Positions 17,588 through 25,814 of a stretch of DNA of 64,000 bases are shown piece after piece. How positions within the stretch are numbered: the stretch's first letter is position 1; each line of letters opens with the position of its first letter. Source of the stretch: CAWBUW01 sp963792075 (GTDB taxonomy: Bacteria; Chloroflexota; Anaerolineae; Anaerolineales; UBA4823); contig CAWBUW010000002.1 of assembly GCA_963792075.1 (NCBI GenBank), positions 558,001 to 622,000 of the forward strand, written 5' to 3'. Under the pieces are notes generated by a model, which did no database searches, was not told the origin of the DNA, and worked only from the letters and a program-made list of their open reading frames with translations. The translations under genes and the position numbers were made by a program.

Positions 17588-18505
17588 ATGGCCTCATCCC
17601 ACAGGTTCAAATTAACCCTGAAAGGAAAAGATGCGCTCTGGTCCTACTTCTTTATTGCCCCCTGGCTAATCGGATTAATCCTGATCACGATCAGCCCCAT
17701 GATTGCATCTTTGTATTATTCCTTTAACAAATATAACATCCTGACACCACCCGAATGGATCGGACTGGCAAATTATACAAGGTTATTCGCCGACCCATTG
17801 TTCTGGCAATCCATCCGGGTTACTTTGAAATTTGCCATCTTTGCCCTTCCGCTCAACCTGAGCATTGGATATTTCATAGCCGTTTTATTGAACCAGAAAA
17901 TACCGGGGGTAAACCTCTGGCGGACTCTGTATTACCTGCCTTCGGTGATCTCCGGAGTGGCGGTTGCGGTGCTCTGGTCGCGGTTGTTCAACCCTAACCT
18001 GGGGTGGATCAACTACGCGCTGGGTTTGCTCGGCATTAAAGGCCCTGCCTGGCTGCAGAGCCCGGACTGGGCCGTCCCGGCTTTGGTTGTAATGAGCCTG
18101 TGGAGCGTGGGTGGGACGATGATCATTTACCTGTCTGGTTTGCAGGGAGTCCCGACGACGCTCTACGAAGCTGCCAGGGTCGATGGCGCGAACCGGCTGC
18201 AAACTTTTTTCAACATCACGCTGCCCATGACCTCGCCGGTGATCTTTTTCAACCTGGTCATGGGATTGATCGAAACCTTCCAATATTTCACGGTGGTTTA
18301 CACCACCACCGGCGGGTCCGGTGGACCGGCCCGTTCAACTCTGTTTTACAACCTGTACCTGTACCAAAACGCGTTCTCTTATTTTGAAATGGGGTACGCC
18401 TCGGCCATGGCCTGGGTCCTTTTTGCCTTTGTCCTGATCTTAACCCTGCTGGTATTCCGCTCCTCGGCGGTGTGGGTATTTTATGAGGGAGAGATCAAGC
18501 CATGA
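17588..18505 (+). CDS. ABC sugar permease, MalF/UgpA type
   Basis: 305 residues from ATG 17588 (AGGAGGAG). Six membrane helices, with the EAA loop YEAARVDGANRLQTFFNITLP contacting the ATPase. It pairs with the next gene through an ATGA overlap. No ATP-binding subunit is encoded in this operon, so a shared MsmK/UgpC-type ATPase elsewhere is expected. Confidence 0.9.
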   Translation: MASSHRFKLTLKGKDALWSYFFIAPWLIGLILITISPMIASLYYSFNKYNILTPPEWIGLANYTRLFADPLFWQSIRVTLKFAIFALPLNLSIGYFIAVLLNQKIPGVNLWRTLYYLPSVISGVAVAVLWSRLFNPNLGWINYALGLLGIKGPAWLQSPDWAVPALVVMSLWSVGGTMIIYLSGLQGVPTTLYEAARVDGANRLQTFFNITLPMTSPVIFFNLVMGLIETFQYFTVVYTTTGGSGGPARSTLFYNLYLYQNAFSYFEMGYASAMAWVLFAFVLILTLLVFRSSAVWVFYEGEIKP

Positions 18506-19617
18506 GCGTACAACCTGGCTCCAAATTCCCATCCAGGAGAAGCAGCTCGAAAGACGCCGAAAGCGGGCAGAGAGGGACACTGCTCGAATCGCTGCGCAGC
18601 ATCAAGGCGGAAAAAATCATCAATCAGATCATGACGGTGATCGTCCTGGGCATGGGCGCTTTCGTGATCCTCCTGCCGATCGCTTTCATGCTGGGGACTT
18701 CCGTGAAAGATAAAGCGCAATTGAAAATGTACCCGCCGCCGATCTTGCCTTACGCTTATACGAGCGTCAAGATCGAGGGCGAATCTTACCTGCTCTACGA
18801 GGCAACGACAGAGCAGGGGAAAATGCAATTAGCGCTGGTCAAAAAAGCTCCCGGCGGAATGGGGTTCTTCGTCGATCCCCAAAACCCGACCGTCCAATAT
18901 AAGCTGGTAATCAAGGAACAAATCCAGTTAAAACACCTGGATTTTCATTGGGAAAATTACATCGACGCGGTGAAATCTCAGCCCTTCGGAAAATATTTTG
19001 TCAATACCCTGATCATCACATTTGTCTCCATGTTCGGTATGCTGGTCTCCTCAACAATGGTAGCCTATGGGTTTTCGAGGTTCCGCTCAAAAGCCCTGGA
19101 CGTCCTGTTCATCATCCTGTTGTCCACCATCATGCTGCCGAGCCAGGTGCGCCTGATCCCCATGTACATCTTCTTTCAAAAGTTGGGCTGGATCGACACG
19201 ATGCTGCCATTGGTCATCCCGGCTTTCTTTGCCAGCGCCTATGACGTTTTCTTGCTGCGCCAGTTCTTTATGACCATTCCCCTTGAAATGGATGATGCAG
19301 CCAAGGTGGACGGCGCCAACCGCATCCAATCCTTCTTGTTTGTAACCTTGCCCCAATCGATCCCGGCGCTGTTTGCAGTCTGCATCCTGCATTTCATTTG
19401 GGCATGGAACGATTTCTACGAGCCGCTGATCTACCTGCATTCGCAGAAGAACTGGACGATCGCGGTTGGCCTGCAGACTTTCAATGCGATGTATACCGAG
19501 AATACGAACCTGATCATGGCCGTGTCCGTGATCTTAGTGCTGCCGCCTATCCTCTTATTCTTGATCAGCCAGAGGATTTTTGTCCAGGGTGTGGTGATCA
19601 GCGGCGTTAAAGGTTAA
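18502..19617 (+). CDS. ABC sugar permease, MalG/UgpE type, with extra external domain
   Basis: 371 residues, longer than the usual 275-300. Membrane segment 1 (about 47-67) is followed by an insert of around 80 residues (about 70-155, KMYPPPILPYAYTSVKIEGE and on) before the next helix. The EAA motif is EMDDAAKVDGANRIQSFLFVTLP. The insert faces the outside by topology and is beta-rich in character; it may dock the paired binding proteins. It starts in the ATGA overlap with the first permease. Confidence 0.9.
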   Translation: MSVQPGSKFPSRRSSSKDAESGQRGTLLESLRSIKAEKIINQIMTVIVLGMGAFVILLPIAFMLGTSVKDKAQLKMYPPPILPYAYTSVKIEGESYLLYEATTEQGKMQLALVKKAPGGMGFFVDPQNPTVQYKLVIKEQIQLKHLDFHWENYIDAVKSQPFGKYFVNTLIITFVSMFGMLVSSTMVAYGFSRFRSKALDVLFIILLSTIMLPSQVRLIPMYIFFQKLGWIDTMLPLVIPAFFASAYDVFLLRQFFMTIPLEMDDAAKVDGANRIQSFLFVTLPQSIPALFAVCILHFIWAWNDFYEPLIYLHSQKNWTIAVGLQTFNAMYTENTNLIMAVSVILVLPPILLFLISQRIFVQGVVISGVKG

Positions 19618-19621
19618 TTCG

Positions 19622-19709
19622 CAACATCTCAATAAAAGGGGGAAAATGGGGTATTTTGGGCGGGCTTTGCCCGCCCAAAATACCCCACCCCCCGACTTTT
19701 TGAGAGGTT
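19622..19709. repeat. 19-bp hairpin within a larger inverted repeat, loop TTT
   Basis: Core arms TGGGGTATTTTGGGCGGGC (19647-19665) and complement (19669-19687). Outer arms AACATCTCAATAAAAGGGGG and CCCCCCGACTTTTTGAGAGG are imperfect complements. It is located between two co-directional genes of the operon. Confidence 0.8.
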
Positions 19710-19744
19710 ACGTTAATTCCATAAAAAACAGAAGGAGCAATGCT

Positions 19745-20503
19745 ATGTCCATCAACTTCAAGATCGAGATCCCCAATTTATATGATGCCAAAAAAATCCT
19801 GGCCGTCCAACCCCACTATGACGATAACGACATCCCGGCGGGCGGGACGCTGGCTGCTTTAGCCGGAGCAGGCATCGAAATCATTTATTTGACTTGTTCG
19901 GACGATTTGATGGGTGTGATCGACGATACCTGGTCCAACGAAGAAGCCAGCGCGCGCTTGAAGAGCGACCAAAAGGAAGCTGCAAAATTCATCGGAGTGA
20001 AGCGCCATTATTGGCTGGGCTATCCGGACGCCGGGGAGTACAACTATTTCGATTTACGGCGCGATATTATGCGCGTGATGCGGATCGAAAGCCCGGACTA
20101 CGTCGTTACGGTAGATCCCTGGCTGGCTTACGAAGCGCATAACGATCACATTATTGTAGGGAAAGCGGCTTCAGAGGCCGCCATTCTGTGTGGGCTGCCC
20201 AAGATCAAGACCGACCCCAAAGTCGATGCGGCCTACACGCCTCACGACATCCAATGTGTGGCGTATTACGGTACGCAGTACCCGAATACCTGCTTTGACA
20301 TCAGCGCTACCCTTACAAAAAAGAAACAAGCCATCCATTGCTACCATGCGCAGTTCCACGAAGAAGACCTGGAGAGACTGGCCCAATACGCCGAGTATAA
20401 GGCCAGAGAAAAAGCAAAAGACCAGGGCTTTGAGTTTGGAGAGTTGTGGAAAGTGGTCACCACCCGGCACCTGCACGGGAATACCGACACGTGGAAGTTT
20501 TAG
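19745..20503 (+). CDS. PIG-L/LmbE-family deacetylase
   Basis: 252 residues from ATG 19745 (GAAGGAG). A zinc-dependent de-N-acetylase fold: the usual HPDDE motif appears as HYDDNDIPAGG near the N-terminus, and the third zinc ligand as AHNDHIIVG. Position at the end of the sugar import operon suggests removal of an acetyl group from an imported N-acetylated sugar, making a substrate for the aminotransferase or hydrolase upstream. A 21-bp hairpin follows 14 bp after the stop. Confidence 0.8.
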   Translation: MSINFKIEIPNLYDAKKILAVQPHYDDNDIPAGGTLAALAGAGIEIIYLTCSDDLMGVIDDTWSNEEASARLKSDQKEAAKFIGVKRHYWLGYPDAGEYNYFDLRRDIMRVMRIESPDYVVTVDPWLAYEAHNDHIIVGKAASEAAILCGLPKIKTDPKVDAAYTPHDIQCVAYYGTQYPNTCFDISATLTKKKQAIHCYHAQFHEEDLERLAQYAEYKAREKAKDQGFEFGELWKVVTTRHLHGNTDTWKF

Positions 20504-20517
20504 GTATCCGTGGGCAG

Positions 20518-20562
20518 ATGTGAGGGTGTTTTGCGGGCTTGGCCCGCAAAACACCCTCACAT
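20518..20562. terminator. 21-bp perfect hairpin at the operon end, loop TTG
   Basis: Arms 20518-20538 and 20542-20562 (ATGTGAGGGTGTTTTGCGGGC), with a smaller GCCCT/AGGGC hairpin directly after. It lies between the sugar operon and the next promoter and is the best terminator candidate in the set, though without a U-tract. Confidence 0.65.
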
Positions 20563-20605
20563 AACCGCCCTACCAGGGCGATTCCCAGAGAGCCATACTT
20601 TAACC

Positions 20606-20652
20606 TTGACAAGGCTGATTAAATGCGATATTATTATCGTATATTTACGATA
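20606..20652 (+). promoter_or_regulatory. promoter with dyad operator, site 1
   Basis: TTGACA (20606-20611), 17-bp spacer, TATTAT (20629-20634), directly followed by the perfect dyad TATCGTA-N4-TACGATA (20635-20652) across the expected start point. This geometry suits repression of the methyltransferase-MFS pair. Confidence 0.65.
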
Positions 20653-20671
20653 TAACGAAATTAAAGGAAAG

Positions 20672-20706
20672 GGTTGTCCAAAAAGAAACAAAGGAAGAAA
20701 ATTAAT
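20672..20706. repeat. left arm of the palindromic element, solo
   Basis: The 34 bases from TTGTCCAAAAAGAAACAAAG onward match 4157-4190 with one change. There is no stem or right arm. It lies in the untranslated leader between the two operator copies. Confidence 0.6.
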
Positions 20707-20730
20707 TCGCAATTTTTTTTAGGTAAAATA

Positions 20731-20748
20731 TATCGTAAAATTACGATA
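20731..20748 (+). promoter_or_regulatory. dyad operator, site 2
   Basis: TATCGTA-AAAT-TACGATA, same half-sites and same 4-bp spacer as site 1, 96 bp downstream and 18 bp before the ATG. Two such sites allow looping or tight repression. ArsR- and MerR-type repressors bind comparable dyads, but the regulator is not in this window. Confidence 0.6.
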
Positions 20749-20765
20749 ATACAAGGAGAACAAAT

Positions 20766-21485
20766 ATGAAAAACGGAATGATCAAGTCAACCTACACGGA
20801 TGACAAAGCCAGGAAATACTACAACTGGCGAGCGTCAAATTACGACATCGGCGCTGGATTCGAAGAGGAATTCCATAAGGAGGCGGTCCAGTTGGCGGAT
20901 GCGCAAAGCGGTCAACGCGTTCTGGTTGTTGCCTGCGGCACAGGCCGTGGGATGATCGAGTTGGCTCAAGCGGTAGGTCCCACAGGCCGGGTCGACGCGC
21001 TGGATTTGTCCGAAAAGATGATCGAAGAATCCCGCGCTAAAACCGAGGCATTCAAACTAAACGACCGCGTCCACTTCAAACAGGGAAATGCCAAGGAGCT
21101 ACCCTACCCAGACGAATCTTTCGATATTGTCTACAACGGTTATATGTTTGACCTGATACCGTTCGATGGTTTTGAGCCGATCCTGAAAGAGATGCACCGC
21201 GTTTTGAAACCCGACGGGAAACTGGTATTGCTGAATATGAGCAAGCCTGACGAAAATAAGACGTTTTATGAATCCATATACAAGTGGACTGGAATTCCCT
21301 GCCGCCCCGTATTGATGGCGCCGTATTTGAAAGGACTTGGTTTCAAAGACATTTATAGAAGTTATCGCCCGCCGCGCCCGCGTAATTTTGCTGAACGCAT
21401 TATCGCCTTATTGTGGGGGCAGGAGATTGTCTCTGCCCGCAAGGCGGATCCCGACAAAATACGCGTGGATGGACCAGGTGCCTAA
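20766..21485 (+). CDS. class I SAM-dependent methyltransferase
   Basis: 239 residues, UbiE/Methyltransf_11 type. The SAM-binding motif I is VLVVACGTGRGMIE, the acidic loop DALDLSEKM and the post-motif FKQGNAKELPYPDESFD. AAGGAG precedes the ATG. The 3' end overlaps the MFS gene by 17 bp, so the two are coupled. An export partner plus a repressor-type promoter suggests detoxification of a small molecule; the substrate is unknown. Confidence 0.85.
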   Translation: MKNGMIKSTYTDDKARKYYNWRASNYDIGAGFEEEFHKEAVQLADAQSGQRVLVVACGTGRGMIELAQAVGPTGRVDALDLSEKMIEESRAKTEAFKLNDRVHFKQGNAKELPYPDESFDIVYNGYMFDLIPFDGFEPILKEMHRVLKPDGKLVLLNMSKPDENKTFYESIYKWTGIPCRPVLMAPYLKGLGFKDIYRSYRPPRPRNFAERIIALLWGQEIVSARKADPDKIRVDGPGA

Positions 21486-22824
21486 ACGACAAAGGCACCG
21501 CCCCTTATTCCTTCGATTGTTTGATCGGGGCGACTTTCGGCTGCTATGGATCAGTCAGACATTGGGAGGCTTGGGCGACCAGTTTTATCTGGTGGCATTG
21601 CCCTGGTTGACACTGAAATTGACCGGAGATCCTTTGGCGATGAGTCTGGTGCTTGCCACGGCGAGTATTCCGCGCGCCTTGTTCATGCTGGTCGGCGGCG
21701 CCTTGATCGATCGTTTCTCTTCGCGCCAGGTGATGCTGGTTTCCTTTCTCTTACGCTTGATGATAGTTGGTCTTCTCGCAAGCCTGATATTGACTGGCAG
21801 CGTCGAGATGTGGATGCTGTATGGGTCTGCATTTCTGTTCGGCCTGGTGGACGCCTTCTATTACCCGGCGCTGAATTCCAGCGTGCCCCAACTCGTGGAT
21901 GAGGAGCAACTGCCAACAGGCAACGCTTTGATCCAGGGCGCCGGACAACTAAGCCGATTTACGGCACCGCTCATTGCTGGGATGTTGATTGCATACCTGG
22001 ATGGAACACGCTTGCTTGGAACCAGGATGGTGTCTGACCTGTTGGGGCTTGGTTTGGTCTTTGCCTTGACCGCGCTGACTTTCCTTGCCTCGACTCTGAT
22101 GATGTGGCGGATGCCAAGCCGCCCGCCAAAGGAAAATGATCGCTCGAGGATTGGCAATTCAAGCGTCTGGTTGTCCATTCGAGAGGGGCTGTTGTATGTG
22201 GGCAACGATGCCTCATTGCTTGCCTTTTTCGTTGTGGCAGCCGCGATTACTTTTTTGATCAACGGCCCGTTCAGCATCGGGGTTCCCGTGCTGGCAGACA
22301 CTCGTTTCCCCGAAGGCGCAGCGGCCTTTGGAATCATTATGGCAACTTTTGGCGGCGGATCACTTGTGGGTACGATCATCGCGGGAGCGCTGCCCAGACC
22401 AGCCCTAAGATGGTTTGGCATTGTCATGCTGGTTGTGAGCAGTGGACTGGGGATGGGACTGGCGCTGCTCGGCATTGCCTCATCAACCAGCCTCGCGGCG
22501 GGAATCTCGCTCCTGATGGGGATGGCGAACGGTTACGTTGGCATTCAATTCATCACCTGGCTGCAAAACCGGACTCCCCCCGATCTCTTGGGACGAATGA
22601 TGAGCCTGTTTATGTTTGCAATGGTGGGGCTGAATCCGATTTCTGCCGCCCTTGCCGGCATGCTCGTCAAACTAAATATAACACTGCTCTTTGTGGGCGC
22701 CGGCAGCGCGCTTGTGGCGATCGCATTAGTATCCCTGTTAAACCCGGCTATACGGAATATGGGATCAGAACAGGTCAATGTGAGGAACTTGCATCCCCGG
22801 CAGCAGGGAACCTCCTTACAGTGA
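21469..22824 (+). CDS. MFS transporter, drug/siderophore-exporter type
   Basis: 451 residues from ATG 21469, inside the end of the methyltransferase gene. About twelve hydrophobic segments. The N-terminal part FLRLFDRGDFRLLWISQTLGGLGDQFY and the loop GGALIDRFSSRQVM fit the MFS_3/EntS-like exporters. Longer in-frame starts lie wholly inside the upstream gene and are less likely. It probably exports the methyltransferase's substrate or product. Confidence 0.85.
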   Translation: MDQVPKRQRHRPLFLRLFDRGDFRLLWISQTLGGLGDQFYLVALPWLTLKLTGDPLAMSLVLATASIPRALFMLVGGALIDRFSSRQVMLVSFLLRLMIVGLLASLILTGSVEMWMLYGSAFLFGLVDAFYYPALNSSVPQLVDEEQLPTGNALIQGAGQLSRFTAPLIAGMLIAYLDGTRLLGTRMVSDLLGLGLVFALTALTFLASTLMMWRMPSRPPKENDRSRIGNSSVWLSIREGLLYVGNDASLLAFFVVAAAITFLINGPFSIGVPVLADTRFPEGAAAFGIIMATFGGGSLVGTIIAGALPRPALRWFGIVMLVVSSGLGMGLALLGIASSTSLAAGISLLMGMANGYVGIQFITWLQNRTPPDLLGRMMSLFMFAMVGLNPISAALAGMLVKLNITLLFVGAGSALVAIALVSLLNPAIRNMGSEQVNVRNLHPRQQGTSLQ

Positions 22825-22893
22825 CAAAGTTGCACATACATTCGTAGGCTTGCCTCTATTGAGGATTCATTCCAATTCCATTGCAGTTTGATT

Positions 22894-22933
22894 CGCCTCT
22901 TACGCTTTAGAACATTTGTGCTATTCTAATAAT
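22894..22933 (+). promoter_or_regulatory. dyad operator promoter, second copy, probably leaderless
   Basis: CGCCTCTT (22894-22901), then TAGAACATTTGTGCTA (22908-22923), then TATTCT (22922-22927), the same arrangement as at 28-61. The ATG at 22934 lies only 6 bases after the -10 with no ribosome site, so the transcript probably starts at or next to the start codon. Confidence 0.55.
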
Positions 22934-23098
22934 ATGGCGCAAATAAGTCTAGGAAAATTTGAGGCAATGGCGGCAGCCCAACGGGGATGCGATTTCTACC
23001 TGCTCTGGCGTGGACACTGGAAGCTGGCTTCTGTTCAGCTTTCCCGCGCCAGAGAGGCTCAGGCGAAATCAACGTGGCAAGTGGAGGCAGGTCGATGA
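22934..23098 (+). CDS. small protein upstream of the DnaA-domain protein
   Basis: 54 residues: MAQISLGKFEAMAAAQRGCD at the start, basic and Ala/Gln-rich at the end, no membrane segment. No Shine-Dalgarno. Its TGA overlaps the next ATG (ATGA 23095-23098), a strong sign that both are translated. The family is not recognised. Its dyad promoter is shared with the gene at 81. Confidence 0.5.
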   Translation: MAQISLGKFEAMAAAQRGCDFYLLWRGHWKLASVQLSRAREAQAKSTWQVEAGR

Positions 23099-24372
23099 GC
23101 CTGTGTATCCCCCCACTCTACGTCAACCTGCGTGCGGATGCCACCTTCAACCCTGCCCTGCCCGATCCAATCTTTCGCACCTATGCCAGGCTGGCGGGGC
23201 TCGCCTGGCAGGACCGCAGGCACCATGCGCAGGTGCCCGCCTGCCGGGTAAACGAGCTGTGTAACCTCCTGGGGATGCGGCGCGCCACGCTGTGGGGTCA
23301 CCTCAAAGCCTTGCGCGACCAGGGCATGTTGGAGTGGTCGAATGCAAAGGGTGTGGTGCGCATTTCCCTGGCACAAAAATCATCGGGGGCTCCAATCCAG
23401 GATGCTGGATTCTCGCTTAATGATGTTGATGATGTTAATCTATTTAAAGATCTGGATAGATCATCATCAACATCATCATCATTAATACCCTTGCAGAACT
23501 CTGGATTGGAGGCAAACCCGGGCGCGCGGGAGCAGGTTGGGACCGATGCGACAAATGCGCGGGCATTGCGTGTAGCCAGTGCGGAGTGTGCACCTGTGGA
23601 ATGCACACCACCGGCTGCACAGCCTGCCGCTCCCGCGGCAAGCGCGGCAAGGAAGGCCGCCGAGCTGCCCGAGGCCATTTGCCAGGGCCTGGCAGAGGTG
23701 GGCTGGTCCGACGTGGTAGACGAGGTGCTCGTTGCCTGGCAGGCGGATCCGCAGAGGGTGCGGGATTGGTTGAATTATGCGCGCTTTGCGGAAGGATTGA
23801 AGAACCGCGCCGGGATGTTTCGCAAAGGCCTGCGCTCGGGGAATGGGCCACCGTTTTTGTTTCAGCTCGATGAGGAGCTGCCCTCCGAAGAGGCGGAAGC
23901 AGAGGCTGAGGAATGCGGCGAGGCGGAGGCAGACCTTGAAAACCTTCCTCCTGCACCGGCCGAGCAGCCTGCTCCTGCGAACTGGGAGAGAGGCGAAGAT
24001 TGGCTGTTGACTGCCCCTCGGACTCTGCCTCCCGTGGAGAACTGGGATGCTGCCCCCCATTCTTCAGGTGAGAGGAGAAGGCGTGAGACCGCAACCGGTC
24101 CCACCGAACCAACGATTGAGCCGCGCATCCTGCAGGCCTGGGCCCAGGCGCGGCAGCAGATGCAGATGTCGATGCAGCCCGCCTCCTTCGATCAATGGCT
24201 GCGGCCGGCACATTTGATTGGCTACGATCCGGCTCAGTCCGCCCTGATCGTGGCGGCCCCCTCTGCCTTCCACCGTGACTGGCTGGACCAGCGCCTGTCG
24301 TTCACGCTCAACCGCATGCTGACCGGGATGCTTGGCCAGGCTACAACGGTCAGGTTTATGACAGCATCATGA
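23095..24372 (+). CDS. winged-helix protein with C-terminal DnaA domain-I-like module
   Basis: 425 residues from the ATGA overlap. Residues about 25-90 look like a winged helix (VNELCNLLGMRRATLWGHLK, then ALRDQGMLEWSNAKGVVRISL), similar to phage/plasmid replication initiators. The middle is acidic and low-complexity. Residues about 342-425 match the DnaA N-terminal domain pattern (WAQARQQMQMSMQPASFDQW, AAPSAFHRDWLDQRL), which in DnaA binds helicase and DnaA partners. The order, DNA-binding domain first and DnaA module last, suggests a replication or helicase-recruitment protein of a mobile element. No origin repeats were found next to it. Confidence 0.6.
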   Translation: MSLCIPPLYVNLRADATFNPALPDPIFRTYARLAGLAWQDRRHHAQVPACRVNELCNLLGMRRATLWGHLKALRDQGMLEWSNAKGVVRISLAQKSSGAPIQDAGFSLNDVDDVNLFKDLDRSSSTSSSLIPLQNSGLEANPGAREQVGTDATNARALRVASAECAPVECTPPAAQPAAPAASAARKAAELPEAICQGLAEVGWSDVVDEVLVAWQADPQRVRDWLNYARFAEGLKNRAGMFRKGLRSGNGPPFLFQLDEELPSEEAEAEAEECGEAEADLENLPPAPAEQPAPANWERGEDWLLTAPRTLPPVENWDAAPHSSGERRRRETATGPTEPTIEPRILQAWAQARQQMQMSMQPASFDQWLRPAHLIGYDPAQSALIVAAPSAFHRDWLDQRLSFTLNRMLTGMLGQATTVRFMTAS

Positions 24373-24699
24373 AAGGAGCAAGCAGAACCAGATATAATGA
24401 ACTATAGGAATACAGCTACAAACCACGCGACCGAATTTATAAGGCTCTGTGGGAATCGCCGTGATGGGAGAGAGTTTTGTATGAAGGTCAAAAAAACAAT
24501 ACTAACTTTTTCCGAGAAAAAAAGAATAGCTGCCATAATGGCTTGTGTCAATATCATCATTTCTGTAATGGCAGGCTATCTTTTGTTCTTCGTAGAAATT
24601 GTTCAAGAGCAATATGCTTTTTCTCCCGATGAACAAGAAAGATATTTGCATGATACTCGAATCTTCTGGCTTGTAACTATTGGGGTGATTTTCTATTTA

Positions 24700-25814
24700 A
24701 GTAGTCCGTCATAAGTCTTTAGAAACATGGAATTTTAGGTCTGATGTCGTGCGGTTTTGAGCAGTCAATAATTTTTCAGCGGCTTTCACAACTTCCTCGA
24801 TATTATCCTGGAGTTTGTTCGCACAGGCATGGTCTTTCAGATATCGCCAAAAAAGTTCAATTGGATTCAGATCAGAACAATACGGTGGCAGCCAGATGAT
24901 CGCAACTCGGTGCTCAAACAAGCTCAAAGCCGCTAATGCTGAGGCACTTTTATGGTAAGCAGCATTGTCCATCACCAAAACCACGCGCTTGCTCGGATAC
25001 TGCTTCACCAACAGTTCTTCCAAAAAGCAGATGAAGGTGGCGCTGTTCTTTGTCATGGCAGTCGTCCAGGTGATGGTGTCTTCCAGCCAGTTGTAACCTC
25101 CAAAGATATGCCGTTTCTGCTTTTCGCCGGGACGGGTAGCTGGGATCCGTCTCTGTTGTCCTCGCTTCATCCAGCACGCTCGCAGCGGCGGATCCAAGGT
25201 TACGGTTGTTTCGTCCACAAAGACGAGTGCGAAATCGTCTCCGAGGGTCTTTTTTTCAACTCCTCCAACAGATCTGCCGCTTTTTCCTTGGCATCCTTGT
25301 CCTGCAAATGGCCCAAGTCGTATTTTGGGCGACGATACCGATATCCTTTACGTTTCAACAAGGCTCGAAAACGGCTTTCACTCAGACTGATGCCAGTTCT
25401 CTTCTCCAGGTGGGCGCGTAAGCGATCAATGGTCCAGATTACAAAGTCGTATCCCAATTCAGATGGCTCTTTTTCGATCACTTCCAGTAAAGCCGCTGTA
25501 TATTCATCATCGGCTTTCAGCGGTCGCCCACTTTTGTGCTTGTTGGCCAGCCCCTCTACACCACCGCTGCGCCAACGATCATACCAACCGTATATGGTAG
25601 GTTTGCTGACAGCCTGCATTTCAGCAATCTGCTCTGGCTTATGACCCAGATGGAGGAGGCGAATCACTGTACACCTTTGACGCACTTCTGGACGTTTGTC
25701 TCGGTGAATGGCGGTTTCCACCGCTATCAATTCTTGTTCTGTAAGGTGATAATCTCGGGCTTTTGGCATGTCCACAGTTTATCACGTTTGTTAAAGTACA
25801 TTCGACTGATTACT
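24700..25814 (-). mobile_element. IS630-family insertion sequence
   Basis: About 1115 bp bounded by duplicated TA dinucleotides (24698-24699 and 25815-25816), the IS630/Tc1 hallmark. The ends are imperfect inverted repeats: AAGTAGTCCGTCATAAGTC on the left versus AAGTAATCAGTCGAATGTAC read inward from the right. The transposase occupies almost the whole length on the minus strand. Confidence 0.85.
24709..25775 (-). CDS. IS630 transposase, two frames joined by -1 frameshift
   Basis: The first frame (25775-25200) encodes the helix-turn-helix half (KPEQIAEMQAVSKPTIYGWY). The second (to 24709) carries the DDE catalytic half: FVDETTVTL (first Asp), VLVMDNAAYH (second Asp) and SDLNPIELFWRYLK (Glu). 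The switch lies at a run of seven A on the coding strand (25250-25256). Reading -1 there gives LKK-TLGDDFALVFVDET without a break. Slippery A-runs are used by other IS630 members to make the fused enzyme, so this is probably programmed rather than damage. Confidence 0.8.

Noticed and set aside
22908..22923. Confident LexA box
   Set aside because: One half-site deviates from GAAC-N4-GTTC and no SOS gene is nearby; kept only as a dyad of unknown regulator.
24397..24480. Longer N-terminus for the split membrane protein
   Set aside because: The extension is polar and lacks a spaced ribosome site; ATG 24481 has GGGAGAG and leads directly into the basic and hydrophobic N-terminus.
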